Shown here: piece after piece, positions 15,011 through 24,073 of the stretch
Layout of the letters: each line of letters begins with the position of its first letter
How positions within the stretch are numbered: position 1 is the first letter of the stretch
Assembly (NCBI GenBank): GCA_017510075.1
Contig: JAFWNY010000001.1
Span: forward strand, 1 to 37,041
Direction of reading: 5' to 3'
Source of the DNA: Candidatus Saccharimonadota bacterium
Lineage (GTDB): Bacteria > Patescibacteriota > Saccharimonadia > Saccharimonadales > Saccharimonadaceae
DNA: 37,041 nt
Program-made: the position numbers and the translations under genes
Notes under the pieces: model-generated
Told to the model about the DNA's origin: nothing
Databases searched by the model: none
The model's input: only the letters and a program-made list of their open reading frames with translations

Positions 15011-16959
15011 CCCCACTCCTCCACTCCCCTCCCCAGATATTTCACGAACCCCTCCCCCTTCGCCTCATCATGTATAATATACAGTCGCTTCTTCGCCCGC
15101 GTCATCGCCACATAGAACAGCCGCACTTGGTCAGCAAGCGCCACCTCCTCCGTCTCCCCAAAAATCCCATACAATTTAGTATCCGGATGCGTTTTCGGAA
15201 TCACCCCCTCGTCCGCCTCCAAAATTATCACCACCTCTGCCTCCAGCCCTTTCGATTTATGCATCGTCATCACCCGCACCTTCCCCTCAAACTCCGCCTC
15301 CGTAAACACCCCCAGCTGCCCCAGCCCCCACTTCAACCCACTCATCAGCCTCCCCAGCGCAATCCCCTCCAAATTCGTCTCATTATTCCGATGCAGTAGC
15401 AATATCTCCGACGCCTTCCGATTCTTCCGTATCACCTGCACCAACGTCTTAATATACCGCACTGTCCCCTTCTTCGGCGTCCGCCCCAGCATCCGCCGCG
15501 CCATCTCCGCATACACACGGTCCCGCCCGCTCGCCCGCCTGTCCCACTCCACCACCCCATATTCGCACGCCGTCAGCCGCGGATTCACCAATACCACCTT
15601 CCCCGCCCGCCGTGCAAACGCCCGAAATCCACCTTTTTCTTTCATCGCCTTCCGCATAAATTTCCCCGCCGTCCCCACAATCTCATAATTACACCGATAA
15701 TTCGTCGTTATCTCATACCGCCTCGCCGGCACAAAATACCGCTCAAACCTCTTAAAATACTCCACATCGCTCCCCGCAAACCGATTGATCGCCTGTCAAT
15801 CATCCCCCACCACAAATAGCCGCACCTCTGGCACCACCTCCCGTATCGCCAGCACCACCGACAAAAACAACTGTGAAAAATCCTGATACTCATCCACCAA
15901 TATATATTTCTTACCCTTCAGAAGTTCTCGTACTCTACCCCTACCGCCCAAAATCAATTTGCTCGCCCACGACACCAGCAAATTAAAATCCGTCCCATAC
16001 TCCTCAAATCCCGCCAACTCCCCATCCAATAAATACCAATGATACCGCCGATAGCACTCCACTCCCAGTTCAACAAAATCCCGTTCCCGCGCCCCCAAAT
16101 CTTTCTCACCCAGTCGCCTCCGCACACTCTCCCGCAAAGTATTCTCCCCCGCCAGGAACTTCTGCTGCGCCCGATTCACAAACAACGCCATCATCTTGGC
16201 AAATCTCACCAAATCCCGCTCTTCCACCTCATCGCCCTTCAATCTTCGCTCTCGCCCCACCCCGTTAATATCCTCCGCCGTCTCGTCTTCCACCTCACTC
16301 ATCTCTCCGCCTACAAACCGCCGAATCTTCCCCTCCCATTTCGGCTCCCTCATCATTCCCTGCACTATCCTCAAAATAAACCCCTCCTTCTCCCCCGCCA
16401 AAATCTTCCCGCACTTCTCCTGTCCATCGCATATATTATATACAATCTTCCGCGCAAACGCATGAAAGGTACTGGCAATCTTCACTTCTTTCACCGCTCC
16501 ACTCACACCACTATCCTTGTCCGCCCCATCACCACCTACGCCAGCCCTCATATTGTTATCTGTCACTGCCGTAGCACCACCATCATTTATCTCCGTTTCC
16601 GCCACCTTCACCCCACCCATCACTGGCACCCCATCCACACGCATTTTACCGAGCCTTTCGTTTATCTCTTTCGCTGCATTCGCATTAAACACAAACGCCA
16701 TTATCTCCTCCGGCTTCACCCCGCACCGTGCCACCAGGTACACGATTTTCGCTACTATCGTTCGTGTCTTGCCCGACCCCGCCCGCGCCACCACAATAGC
16801 ATTCTCCGATTCATCAATCACCGCCGCCACCTGCTCCGCATCCATCACATACGGCTCGCCCTCGTATGTCACCGCACGTGCAAACCACTTCCGCACCTCC
16901 CCTACCTTATCTATATCCTTCTTTTTCACAACCCCACCACCATTTCCAGTTGCTGACAA
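15004..16959 (-). pseudogene. UvrD/Rep-family superfamily 1 helicase interrupted by one in-frame TGA
   Basis: Two adjacent open frames in one reading frame make one about 650-residue helicase. The upstream part has VVARAGSGKT (Walker A), FVFNANAAKEI, STFHAFARKIV and LVDEYQDFSQLF; it ends at FVVGDD. A single TGA at 15796-15798 follows, then QAINRFAGSD continues the motif, with VMTMHKSKGLEAEVVII and LFYVAMTRAKKRLYI downstream. Many relatives have Trp between GDD and QAI, so TGG to TGA is the likely change. The first start is uncertain: TTG at 16959, or GTG at 16929. TGA is a normal stop elsewhere here (tpiA, grpE, ychF), so general recoding is unlikely. Recent nonsense mutation or assembly error are the main explanations. 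Confidence 0.85.
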
Positions 16960-16971
16960 TCCGTCAGCAAC
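16949..16971. other. Perfect hairpin at the 5' end of the helicase gene
   Basis: GTTGCTGAC (16949-16957) and GTCAGCAAC (16963-16971) form a perfect 9-bp stem over AATCC. It overlaps the possible TTG start, so it could hinder initiation there or bind a protein. No T-run follows on either strand. Confidence 0.6.
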
Positions 16972-17052
16972 TCATTCGCACTATTTTTCTTCATTCCCAC
17001 ACCTTACCACACCCCCACAATTATTTCAACCCCCACGCCCTCACTACGCCAA

Positions 17053-17150
17053 TTTTTCTTCCATAAAAGAAAAATACCCGGTTTTTGCAAAAGTTTTTCT
17101 TCCATGGAAGAAAAACTCCTTGACAAAACATGTCACGATAATATATAATA
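17053..17150 (+). promoter_or_regulatory. Promoter of the DUF4143 ATPase with two palindromic operator-like sites
   Basis: TTGACA (17121-17126), 18 bp and TATAAT (17145-17150) form a near-consensus promoter. Upstream lie two very similar palindromes: TTTTTCTT-N6-AAGAAAAA at 17053-17074 and TTTTTCTTTCCATGGAAG extending to 17116. Both contain CCAT near the centre. Their starts are 41 bp apart, about four helical turns, and the second ends just before the -35. This is the layout of a cooperative repressor or activator site. Confidence 0.7.
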
Positions 17151-17170
17151 TCCGTAAAAGGAGACATCCC

Positions 17171-18382
17171 ATGATAAAAAGACCGCTATATTTAGACAAA
17201 TTAGAGAGCTATATCGATAAACCTTTTATCAAAGTTTTGGCCGGAATTCGTCGCGCCGGCAAATCAAGCCTACTTTCCGAGCTAAAAGATATACTCATAT
17301 CTCGCGGAGTTAGCGAGGAGCAAATAGCTCTAATCAATTTCGACTCTCTAGACTATACCAATATCCGCGAAAAGGCCGATTTTGTAGCTCTAGAAAAGCG
17401 ACTTCTAGAACAAGGTGTTAAATATTTTTTATTTGATGAATTACAAAATATCGACCACTGGGACGAGGCAGTTAGTGCCCTCTACGCAGAAGGCGACATC
17501 GACATCTTCATCACTGGCAGCAATTCCAAATTGCTATCTTCAGAGCTCTCCACCTTCTTCACTGGACGCTATGTGGACATTCGTGTTTCCACTCTAAACT
17601 TCCAAGAATTTATCGATTTCAAAAATAGTCGCAACGACACCCCGTCCACCATTCAAGAACTTTTCAACGAATACCTCCGACGCGGCGGATTCCCTTCCAT
17701 CAACGTAGTGGATCAAACAGAGTCACAAGATGATGAAGAAGTATCCGATATCCTATCCTCTATCATCTTTCGCGACATCGTAGAACGCAAGAATCTACGA
17801 AACACTGAGCTTCTATCCCGAGTCCTCAGATTTGTTTTTGACAACGTCGGTAACACATTTTCAGCCAAATCCATCAGCGATTACCTCAAGAACGAAAAAA
17901 TGCCACTTAGTCAGGAGACAATTTATAAATATCTCAATTGGCTAGAAGAAGCTTTCGTCATAGAGCGCGTCAAGCGATACGACCTTCGTGGAAAAGTCCA
18001 CCTCAAGACCGACGAGAAATTCTATCTAGGCGATATTAGCTTACTCTACGCCTTAAATGGCAGAAGCGACACCTACCTTTCTGGTGTGCTAGAAAATGTC
18101 GTTTATCACGAACTAATATCTCATGGCTACGATGTATCCATAGGCCGTAACGCCGATCTAGAGATTGACTTCATCGCCGAAAAAAACCACCAGAAGATAT
18201 ATCTCCAAGTTGCAACATCCACAGCAGATAGAGCTACCTCTGAGCGCGAATTCGGAGCATTCGCCGGGATAACAGACAACTACCCAAAATACGTCTTAAC
18301 CCTAGACGACGCCAATATCCCCGAATCGCATAACGGCATCGAACGGAAGTACTTACCCGAGTTCATCCTGAATTTACAATAA
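17171..18382 (+). CDS. AAA ATPase with C-terminal DUF4143 domain
   Basis: 403 residues from ATG 17171, chosen because AAGGAGA lies eight bases upstream and a near-consensus promoter precedes it; the open frame extends further upstream only by chance. Walker A is GIRRAGKSS (25-33), in the GxRRxGKS form typical of this family, and Walker B is YFLFDEL with D89 and E90. ITGSNSKLL and FFTGRY are the usual sensor segments. The C-terminal part, with GRNADLEIDFIAEKNHQKIYLQVA, is the DUF4143 nuclease-like fold (E-I-D-F ... QVA instead of EVK). Members are widespread and mostly uncharacterised; a defence or toxin-like role is inference. It lies 27 bp upstream of the next gene, so an operon is likely. 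Confidence 0.88.
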   Translation: MIKRPLYLDKLESYIDKPFIKVLAGIRRAGKSSLLSELKDILISRGVSEEQIALINFDSLDYTNIREKADFVALEKRLLEQGVKYFLFDELQNIDHWDEAVSALYAEGDIDIFITGSNSKLLSSELSTFFTGRYVDIRVSTLNFQEFIDFKNSRNDTPSTIQELFNEYLRRGGFPSINVVDQTESQDDEEVSDILSSIIFRDIVERKNLRNTELLSRVLRFVFDNVGNTFSAKSISDYLKNEKMPLSQETIYKYLNWLEEAFVIERVKRYDLRGKVHLKTDEKFYLGDISLLYALNGRSDTYLSGVLENVVYHELISHGYDVSIGRNADLEIDFIAEKNHQKIYLQVATSTADRATSEREFGAFAGITDNYPKYVLTLDDANIPESHNGIERKYLPEFILNLQ

Positions 18383-18409
18383 TCAATCATCAAAAAAAGG
18401 AGCTTCAAA

Positions 18410-19774
18410 ATGGCGGGACATCCAAATTACACTGACGAACAATTACAGTCAATCGTAGAAGATGTAAGAGAAAGCAACGGCCTTTCCATCAGCAAATACA
18501 CGGAATTGCTATACTTTGCGGCAATCAACGAGGACACTCCTCAAAATCGAGCGCTATTCACAAGGGTAATAAAAAAGTATATTTATCCCAGTCTAGACGA
18601 AAACGGCAAGATCACGCCGCCGTCAAATTTTAGCAGCAGAGATTTAACAAGAGAGATGAACGCTCTAGCAAGACGACCCCACAATAAATACCAAATGATT
18701 TTTGGTATAGCAACAATAGATGGAGACAAATTTTTACCCAAAAGTATCACGATAGACGGATACAAATACCATCAGATTTCCTGGCAAACTGTACGGCAAA
18801 ATCTAAAGAAGCATAATAAGTTTCCGCAGTTCCTAAATACATTCGCAAAAACCGTACGCCCAATAGAGATACTGCCTTTTCCAGACTCAGTCATCATTAA
18901 TTTTACAGGAAATGATTTTTATAAGCACCTAGAACGATTGCTATCTAAGCATATTTATTACCAAGTCGAAATAGACGCACTTGACGCAGAGCTAGCAACC
19001 AGTATCATAGATGATACCTTTGGCAAGGTATTATGGGCAGCAACAGCAGCATGGGCAACGACCGCTCAAGGTACAACTTGGACCAGTAGCGGATTGCTTG
19101 TACGACGAGCGCCAGCAATGATGAACGGAGTATATCAAGCATTTGACGTCGATAAGAACAACTTGGCATTATTGCAGGATACGGAAAGGAAAGTAAAGGC
19201 GGAACAAAAATTGCTCAGCAGCACAGAGCCAAAACATGATGAAGACAGATTACACCTTTATCGGAAAATCCTAAATATGCTCCTAAACCCACGAGACTAC
19301 TGCGCCCGTACAAGGCTTATCAAAGTGACTAAGGTATTGCACGAAGCCTTATCGTCAGACAATGTCAATAACCGACATCTCAAGCTTTGGCAATGTGTAG
19401 AACTCGGCATTGGCTGGAGATTCCGCAAAGAAAAGGACATAATACGAACATTAAAGCGCTATTATGACCCATCGCTTGCCACAAATGGAATATGGATGGT
19501 AATAGGAGATTACGTACATACAAAACGATGCACCCATGTACATGAAGGTACCGAGTTAACTTGGGATGTTCACGGCACTTATGACCCAGCACTAAATCTT
19601 TACATGGACTACGTACGCGTAGTCATAATGATGCTAACATATTTCGGTGACTCACGACGACCAAAGTTCATACGTGACGAAGAAAATTTTAAGAAGCTCA
19701 TGGAATATTATGCCCAAGACAATAAAGACCTCGCACTCGCAAAATGGGTCAAGTCACACAGATATGGCAACTAG
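18410..19774 (+). CDS. Unknown protein with HEPN-like C-terminal region
   Basis: 454 residues; family not recognised. AAAGGAG lies before the ATG, 27 bp after the ATPase gene. The N-terminal two thirds are mixed alpha/beta with no obvious motif. The C-terminal 190 residues are helical: HLYRKILNMLLNPRDY, LKLWQCVELGIGWRF and then VHTKRCTHVHEGTEL near residue 380. The last segment contains R-x4-H followed by EG, as in HEPN (ApeA-type) RNase domains, and the preceding LWxxxE helix also fits that fold. HEPN proteins are often RNA-cleaving effectors. The assignment rests on short motifs only. No signal peptide or membrane helix is seen. Confidence 0.55.
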   Translation: MAGHPNYTDEQLQSIVEDVRESNGLSISKYTELLYFAAINEDTPQNRALFTRVIKKYIYPSLDENGKITPPSNFSSRDLTREMNALARRPHNKYQMIFGIATIDGDKFLPKSITIDGYKYHQISWQTVRQNLKKHNKFPQFLNTFAKTVRPIEILPFPDSVIINFTGNDFYKHLERLLSKHIYYQVEIDALDAELATSIIDDTFGKVLWAATAAWATTAQGTTWTSSGLLVRRAPAMMNGVYQAFDVDKNNLALLQDTERKVKAEQKLLSSTEPKHDEDRLHLYRKILNMLLNPRDYCARTRLIKVTKVLHEALSSDNVNNRHLKLWQCVELGIGWRFRKEKDIIRTLKRYYDPSLATNGIWMVIGDYVHTKRCTHVHEGTELTWDVHGTYDPALNLYMDYVRVVIMMLTYFGDSRRPKFIRDEENFKKLMEYYAQDNKDLALAKWVKSHRYGN

Positions 19775-19811
19775 AGATCTTCTGGCTTGTTTAGAGCTTC
19801 CGCCAAAAAAT

Positions 19812-20534
19812 CTACATCATGCCCATAATTTTGTCCCATACTGCACGGCATGACATAACAAGAGCATTCGCCGCTCTTTGCAACTCCATATGGACGTTAA
19901 ATGAATTTGGCGCATTTGCAAATCTTAATTCCGCGCCTATCATCTCATACGCATATACGGACAAATTTACAAAGTTAATCTTCAAATCCAAAAACACATT
20001 AAATTTTTGACGATTATTGCCACAAATACGAAATATATCACCAAGCGGCAGCCCATCGAAACTGCCGTACTGATAAATAGCCATAGATACATACGGCCTT
20101 ATCCATACTATAGGCTTAAGCTGGTTCAAACGATGTACCAATTTAGAATGTTCGTCCAACAGCCCATTGGGCAATTCGTCAAAATCCATCTTCATCATTG
20201 CTTCACGCATTTTTGGCAGTTTCGTCTCGAAAATCTCATCGTATTCAAGTTCCTCTTCCTTTGTCATTTTTTTCTTGGCTTTTTCTTTTAGGTTATCATC
20301 AAAGTATTCTACATCCAAAAACTTATCCATCGCACTATGAACAAATAGAGTAAGATTAAAATCGAACTTCTCAGCATCCTCCACGTTCTCGATTACGAAA
20401 TCCACTTCAGGCATAACAATTTCTCGTGCAATCTTATTCGCAGGCGACAGGCTAGACTTCGGAGCAACCAAAGCAACAGTGTCCCAAGGCATCAATTTCT
20501 GAATATCATTTTTATTATTTACATTGTTTTTCAT
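19812..20534 (-). CDS. Cytoplasmic protein of unknown function
   Basis: 240 residues from ATG 20534 (MKNNVNNKND), selected because AAAGGA lies eight bases upstream; the frame extends 18 codons further without a better signal. Not recognised. A middle helical, highly charged stretch (FDDNLKEKAKKKMTKEEELEYDEIF) separates an N-terminal region from a C-terminal region ending in ELQRAANALVMSCRAVWDKI, a helix that vaguely recalls HEPN-like nucleases, without a clear R-x4-6-H. TATAAT on the minus strand (20562-20567) is a likely -10. It converges on the HEPN-like gene, with 37 bp between stop codons. Confidence 0.65.
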   Translation of the reverse strand: MKNNVNNKNDIQKLMPWDTVALVAPKSSLSPANKIAREIVMPEVDFVIENVEDAEKFDFNLTLFVHSAMDKFLDVEYFDDNLKEKAKKKMTKEEELEYDEIFETKLPKMREAMMKMDFDELPNGLLDEHSKLVHRLNQLKPIVWIRPYVSMAIYQYGSFDGLPLGDIFRICGNNRQKFNVFLDLKINFVNLSVYAYEMIGAELRFANAPNSFNVHMELQRAANALVMSCRAVWDKIMGMM

Positions 20535-20594
20535 ATCCACGTCCTTTCCAACTACCCGCCCATTATAACTAATAATAGTATAACACACTATAAT

Positions 20595-20641
20595 CTTAAG
20601 AAAAAATATCGCTTCTTTAAAAAAGCGATATTTTTCTTAAG
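20595..20641 (-). terminator. Strong terminator after the WxL/DUF916-like gene
   Basis: CTTAAGAAAAAATATCGCTT and AAGCGATATTTTTCTTAAG form a stem of about 19 bp over CTTTAAAA. A/T-runs within the stem make it usable on either strand. It lies 9 bp beyond the stop of the gene ending at 20650. Confidence 0.85.
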
Positions 20642-20649
20642 AGTATATG

Positions 20650-21669
20650 TTATTCCGCGCTACCGCCCTCGGTACTACTCGCAGAGCTACCGGCACTACT
20701 CTTCCGCCCCTTCTTACCACGGCCTCTTACTCGCATTACGATCCACAATATCGCCGCCACAATCACAAAGATGATTAGGAATAGCAACCAAATCGGGCAA
20801 ATAATCACCAGCTTCTCCGTCACACTCGGCTCATTATCCAGCGAATCATAATACACCGTCTGTCGCACCTTGAAAATTCCTATAGACGGCGTATTCTCCC
20901 AAGTCTGCTCCACATACCGCGTCGTCCCAGGCAACACGTAATCAGACCCCGGATTCTCTTCTGTCGTGTAAATTTCTTCGTCGGAAAACAATGGATATAC
21001 CTGCATATAATAAGTTATCTCGGAATGAGTATTACCATTATTCGTAGCAAGAAAAGACGTCGTAATCGGAGGACTCAACAAAAATCCAGGAACATTATTA
21101 TCTGTTATAGAACCCGATATGTTTATATCACCCGCCACCTCAGTATACACGGCCGAGGCAATCTGGACATAATCTACAATCCCTACATTTCCTTCATCTT
21201 TCGCATTTGGATTTGGTACCTGCTGGATCACTATTGCAAAATACTGCCCACCACCCCTAGCATCCTCTGGCACGCTCACCGTGTAGGTAAAATCGACTGA
21301 CTCTCCTGGTTCCATTACGCCAGCTACCTTCTCGTTATATTTTGCCGTCTCGTCGCCATCCGATAACGTCACCCAATTCACTATATCTGTCTGGTCGCTA
21401 GTCTTATCAAATATCCCCGTATAATGGTTATCTACATCGTCCACGGTGAGTGGTGCTATCCATGCTTTATAGTAAGTAGTATTACCGCCGTTATTCTCAT
21501 TCATTACAAAGGAACTAACTCTTCCACTATACGTATCACCAGGTTGAAGCGTAATTGTTTGTTTCATCGGACTAACCGAAAAAGCAGACGCATCACTTGA
21601 CAGCCCACCAAACCCAGCCAACGCCAGAGCAAACCCCACCACAGCAAACATTATTTTTTTATATTTCAT
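20650..21669 (-). CDS. Envelope protein resembling DUF916/WxL-associated surface proteins
   Basis: 339 residues. A signal peptide (IMFAVVGFALALAGFGGLSSDASA) is followed by FSVSPMKQTITLQPGDTYSG, the N-terminal strand pattern of DUF916 proteins. A beta-sandwich middle includes VMEPGESVDFTYTVSVPED and GGQYFAIVIQQ, a typical immunoglobulin-like repeat. A C-terminal membrane helix (IWLLFLIIFVIVAAILWIVM, about 293-312) ends in a basic then Ser-rich tail. It should sit outside the membrane with a C-terminal anchor. In Gram-positives such proteins accompany WxL proteins and bind peptidoglycan; no WxL gene is seen here. AGGAGG precedes the ATG. Confidence 0.7.
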   Translation of the reverse strand: MKYKKIMFAVVGFALALAGFGGLSSDASAFSVSPMKQTITLQPGDTYSGRVSSFVMNENNGGNTTYYKAWIAPLTVDDVDNHYTGIFDKTSDQTDIVNWVTLSDGDETAKYNEKVAGVMEPGESVDFTYTVSVPEDARGGGQYFAIVIQQVPNPNAKDEGNVGIVDYVQIASAVYTEVAGDINISGSITDNNVPGFLLSPPITTSFLATNNGNTHSEITYYMQVYPLFSDEEIYTTEENPGSDYVLPGTTRYVEQTWENTPSIGIFKVRQTVYYDSLDNEPSVTEKLVIICPIWLLFLIIFVIVAAILWIVMRVRGRGKKGRKSSAGSSASSTEGGSAE

Positions 21670-21702
21670 ATACCTCCTATTAATTATTTTCCATTATATC
21701 AC

Positions 21703-22260
21703 TTATTTCGTCGTTTCACAAGAGAATCCAGCACCTTCATACGCTTTTCTTACAGCATCAAGGGTCTTAGGAAAAGAATCATTTTGCTCCAACATAAAAT
21801 ACGGTGCTACCTTAGAATTAACCTTGTCCGCTTTCCCATTTATTGTTAATCTTAATTCGTTCCCATCCTTCACGAAAACATGTGAAAATATATTTGTATC
21901 GACTCCATAATTCTTTGCTAAAATTTTGTTATAATCCGCTGCCGCAAAAGCTTCTGCTTCCTTCACCTCTTCCTCAGAACTATAAATACCTTCATATTGG
22001 TACATGATAGACATCAGTTTATCGTCCTGAAAATTCGCTAAAACCTCGTTCGTAAACGAAGTAGGACGACCGTAGGTCAGTACAACATGCGTCAACTTAT
22101 CATCCTTACATTTTAACCCAATCACTTCACCTTCCCCGCTCACGACAATATCATTAGAACTGCCACTATTCAGTAATGCAGCTATCACTGCTACCACACC
22201 AACCACCATCACTACTGCTACCGCCACCCATGTAATATTATTTTTTTTCTCTTTACTCAT
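21703..22260 (-). CDS. Membrane-anchored extracytoplasmic protein, unknown function
   Basis: 185 residues; not recognised. A basic N-terminus and one helix (ITWVAVAVVMVVGVVAVIAALL, about 9-30) anchor a compact domain with two Cys (C51 and one near the C-terminus, SCETTK), which could form a disulfide. AAGGAGG precedes the ATG closely. It ends 33 bp before the DUF916-like gene, so the two are probably co-transcribed. Confidence 0.65.
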   Translation of the reverse strand: MSKEKKNNITWVAVAVVMVVGVVAVIAALLNSGSSNDIVVSGEGEVIGLKCKDDKLTHVVLTYGRPTSFTNEVLANFQDDKLMSIMYQYEGIYSSEEEVKEAEAFAAADYNKILAKNYGVDTNIFSHVFVKDGNELRLTINGKADKVNSKVAPYFMLEQNDSFPKTLDAVRKAYEGAGFSCETTK

Positions 22261-22355
22261 TAACCTCCTTTTCTAATATTATATTACATTACTCTATAAA
22301 AATAAACCTTAAAGTTCGCATTTATTGCACCCCTAGCCATCATCACAGAAAACTA

Positions 22356-23273
22356 TTAAGCGACAGAAGGGACATCACCTCCATGCGATATCGGCGCGAA
22401 CCTTTCTGCCCTAATCGCCAATGTCTTTTCTCCAGTAATTTCATTGGTGAAACATCTCCCTATCATCACCGAAAGCGCCTTTGTCAGTTCTTTATCATTT
22501 CCAACTACGATCTTACCGTCAACCATCTTTAGTTCCAATTCCTCGCCATATTTGTCAAAAATCCTACCGAGTTTCGAGCTATATTCTGGATCTTCCAAAA
22601 TCCTATCATCCAGCATACTGGCTATTATCTTTCTGCTTCTCACGCCAACCTTTACGTCTTCATTAATATCTAAATATCCACACTCTTTAACCCTCCGAAC
22701 TTCGTCATCAGTCGCGCTACGATAATAATCCACAATTCCATCAAACATGCACCTTATTTTTGAAAATTCTCTAAAATAAATGCGCTTACGTTCGACATCA
22801 TAAATCGCATCAATCCTATTTACTATGCTAATGCTTCTATCCAGTTTCTTAATTTCAGGTCGCCCATCAAACAAAAACAGAGAAAAGCCACTACTAATTT
22901 TCACACTTGGCAAAATCTTCTGAAAAGTAATAGATTTTACTCCACCCCCATCGCCTCTAGCAACATAAAGAACCTCCGCCTTCGAAAAGTCGTCTGGCCC
23001 AGCTAAACTAACCCCCGCTGTCGAACTCGCATTCTGGATATAATCGTCCATCATGCCAGAATGTTGCTCATCTAAGTCAATATAATAATATTCGTCGACT
23101 TCTGGCGCTGCTTCCGCACTAAATTCAATCGCCATAGAGTCTAAAGCGCCAAAGTCAACCCCTCCAAATAACTTTATGTCATCATAATTGACACCCTGCC
23201 TCGATTCGACCAACCTGTGCTCACCCCTCTTTCCGCTCTTTTTCATAAAAACTCTATATTCATCATCCAACAT
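22356..23273 (-). CDS. kwaB: KwaB-like DUF4868 protein of a Kiwa-type defence pair
   Basis: 305 residues. A cytoplasmic protein without membrane helices. The central segment (residues about 140-205, LFLFDGRPEIKKLDRSISIV, IDAIYDVERKRIYFREFSKI) has the look of DUF4868: an Asp in NRIDAIYD, then a strand ending in FREFSKIRCMFDGI. Kiwa is a two-gene anti-phage system in which membrane KwaA senses infection and DUF4868 KwaB binds DNA and acts as effector. The start codon follows the stop of the upstream membrane gene directly, with GGAGATTTAG as ribosome site. Order, sizes and coupling match Kiwa; the DUF4868 match is from memory, so the symbol is tentative. Confidence 0.6.
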   Translation of the reverse strand: MLDDEYRVFMKKSGKRGEHRLVESRQGVNYDDIKLFGGVDFGALDSMAIEFSAEAAPEVDEYYYIDLDEQHSGMMDDYIQNASSTAGVSLAGPDDFSKAEVLYVARGDGGGVKSITFQKILPSVKISSGFSLFLFDGRPEIKKLDRSISIVNRIDAIYDVERKRIYFREFSKIRCMFDGIVDYYRSATDDEVRRVKECGYLDINEDVKVGVRSRKIIASMLDDRILEDPEYSSKLGRIFDKYGEELELKMVDGKIVVGNDKELTKALSVMIGRCFTNEITGEKTLAIRAERFAPISHGGDVPSVA

Positions 23274-23822
23274 CTAAATCTCCATAAAAGTATAGTTATT
23301 AATTCGCCTCAGATTGTTAATCTTCATACCATTCTTTAATCCATCCCTCCGAGTAATCAAAATTACAAACTTAGCATGAACATCATCTAATCTAGCCTGA
23401 TAAAACCTATATCCAAACAATGTAAAAAACGGATTATAATATGATGTGTGGCATAAAATCCCCCAAAACAAAAACATCAAAACGCTCACAGCTATAACCG
23501 AAGAAATGGGCATAGCAGCCAAACCTAGCGACACAACAAACATCCCCACGAAAGAAGGTACAATCTGAGATTCGTGTGGATTTAGATCAATGATATCGGC
23601 ACTCTCCCGGTCGGGACTCTTTTTCAACCGCCAAATACAAAACCACGCCACAGCTAAACAAAACACAAAAGCGCAAGAAACAACAATACATCTGCAAATC
23701 CATAATTCCAATCCCCAAAAACTACCGAAATCTATTATCACCAAGTAAAAAATAATCCCCATCGAAAATGACGAAAAGCAAAGCAAAAACCACAGGCAGA
23801 ATCTCAACAAATTATTCTTCAT
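23274..23822 (-). CDS. kwaA: KwaA-like four-helix membrane protein of a Kiwa-type pair
   Basis: 182 residues from ATG 23822, which has GGAG six bases upstream; a TTG four codons earlier is less likely. Four hydrophobic helices (about residues 6-30, 40-64, 87-106 and 107-125) are followed by a conserved-looking YYNPFFTLFGYRFYQAR and a short cytoplasmic tail. Known KwaA proteins have about this size, four helices and a short tail. The stop TAG abuts the start of the DUF4868-like gene. A consensus-like promoter lies at 23863-23891. Confidence 0.6.
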   Translation of the reverse strand: MKNNLLRFCLWFLLCFSSFSMGIIFYLVIIDFGSFWGLELWICRCIVVSCAFVFCLAVAWFCIWRLKKSPDRESADIIDLNPHESQIVPSFVGMFVVSLGLAAMPISSVIAVSVLMFLFWGILCHTSYYNPFFTLFGYRFYQARLDDVHAKFVILITRRDGLKNGMKINNLRRINNYTFMEI

Positions 23823-23862
23823 AGATTTCTCCAAATTTTCAAATCAGCACACCCCGAAGATA

Positions 23863-23891
23863 ATTCTACGCTAAAATCCTCTAAATGTCAA
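23863..23891 (-). promoter_or_regulatory. Promoter of the Kiwa-like pair
   Basis: On the minus strand TTGACA (23886-23891), 17 bp and TAGAAT (23863-23868) form a good sigma-70-type promoter about 41 bp before the ATG. The remaining spacer to 24031 shows no gene. Confidence 0.7.
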
Positions 23892-24031
23892 TATAAGACA
23901 CTATATCTAGCGTCATCCATAGAGCATGTGCCACCACATATAGCGACAGTAAAGAAACCTTCCTATACCCCCAGGCCGGATCGACTACTCGGCGTCACAA
24001 CAAGAAATCGTAATGCAAATCAACCCCATCA

Positions 24032-24059
24032 AAAATCCCCCTTTATATAGGGGGATTTT
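24032..24059 (-). terminator. Terminator after the small surface protein gene
   Basis: AAAATCCCCC (24032-24041) pairs perfectly with GGGGGATTTT (24050-24059) over TTTATATA, 14 bp beyond the stop codon of the minus-strand gene. Confidence 0.85.
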
Positions 24060-24073
24060 CATGCTAGCTCTTA

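Noticed and set aside
15796-15798. TGA recoded as Trp, Gly or selenocysteine
   Set aside because: TGA terminates tpiA, grpE and ychF in this window, Trp is TGG elsewhere, and no selenocysteine insertion element was seen after the codon. A mutation or sequencing error is simpler.
16039-16956. Plus-strand frame of about 305 codons rich in His, Arg and Pro
   Set aside because: It is the mirror image of the conserved helicase coding sequence and has no start signals.
16517-17170. Long N-terminal extension of the DUF4143 ATPase
   Set aside because: The in-frame extension runs antisense to the helicase gene and is Ser/Thr/Pro-rich. The promoter at 17121-17150 and the ribosome site point to ATG 17171.
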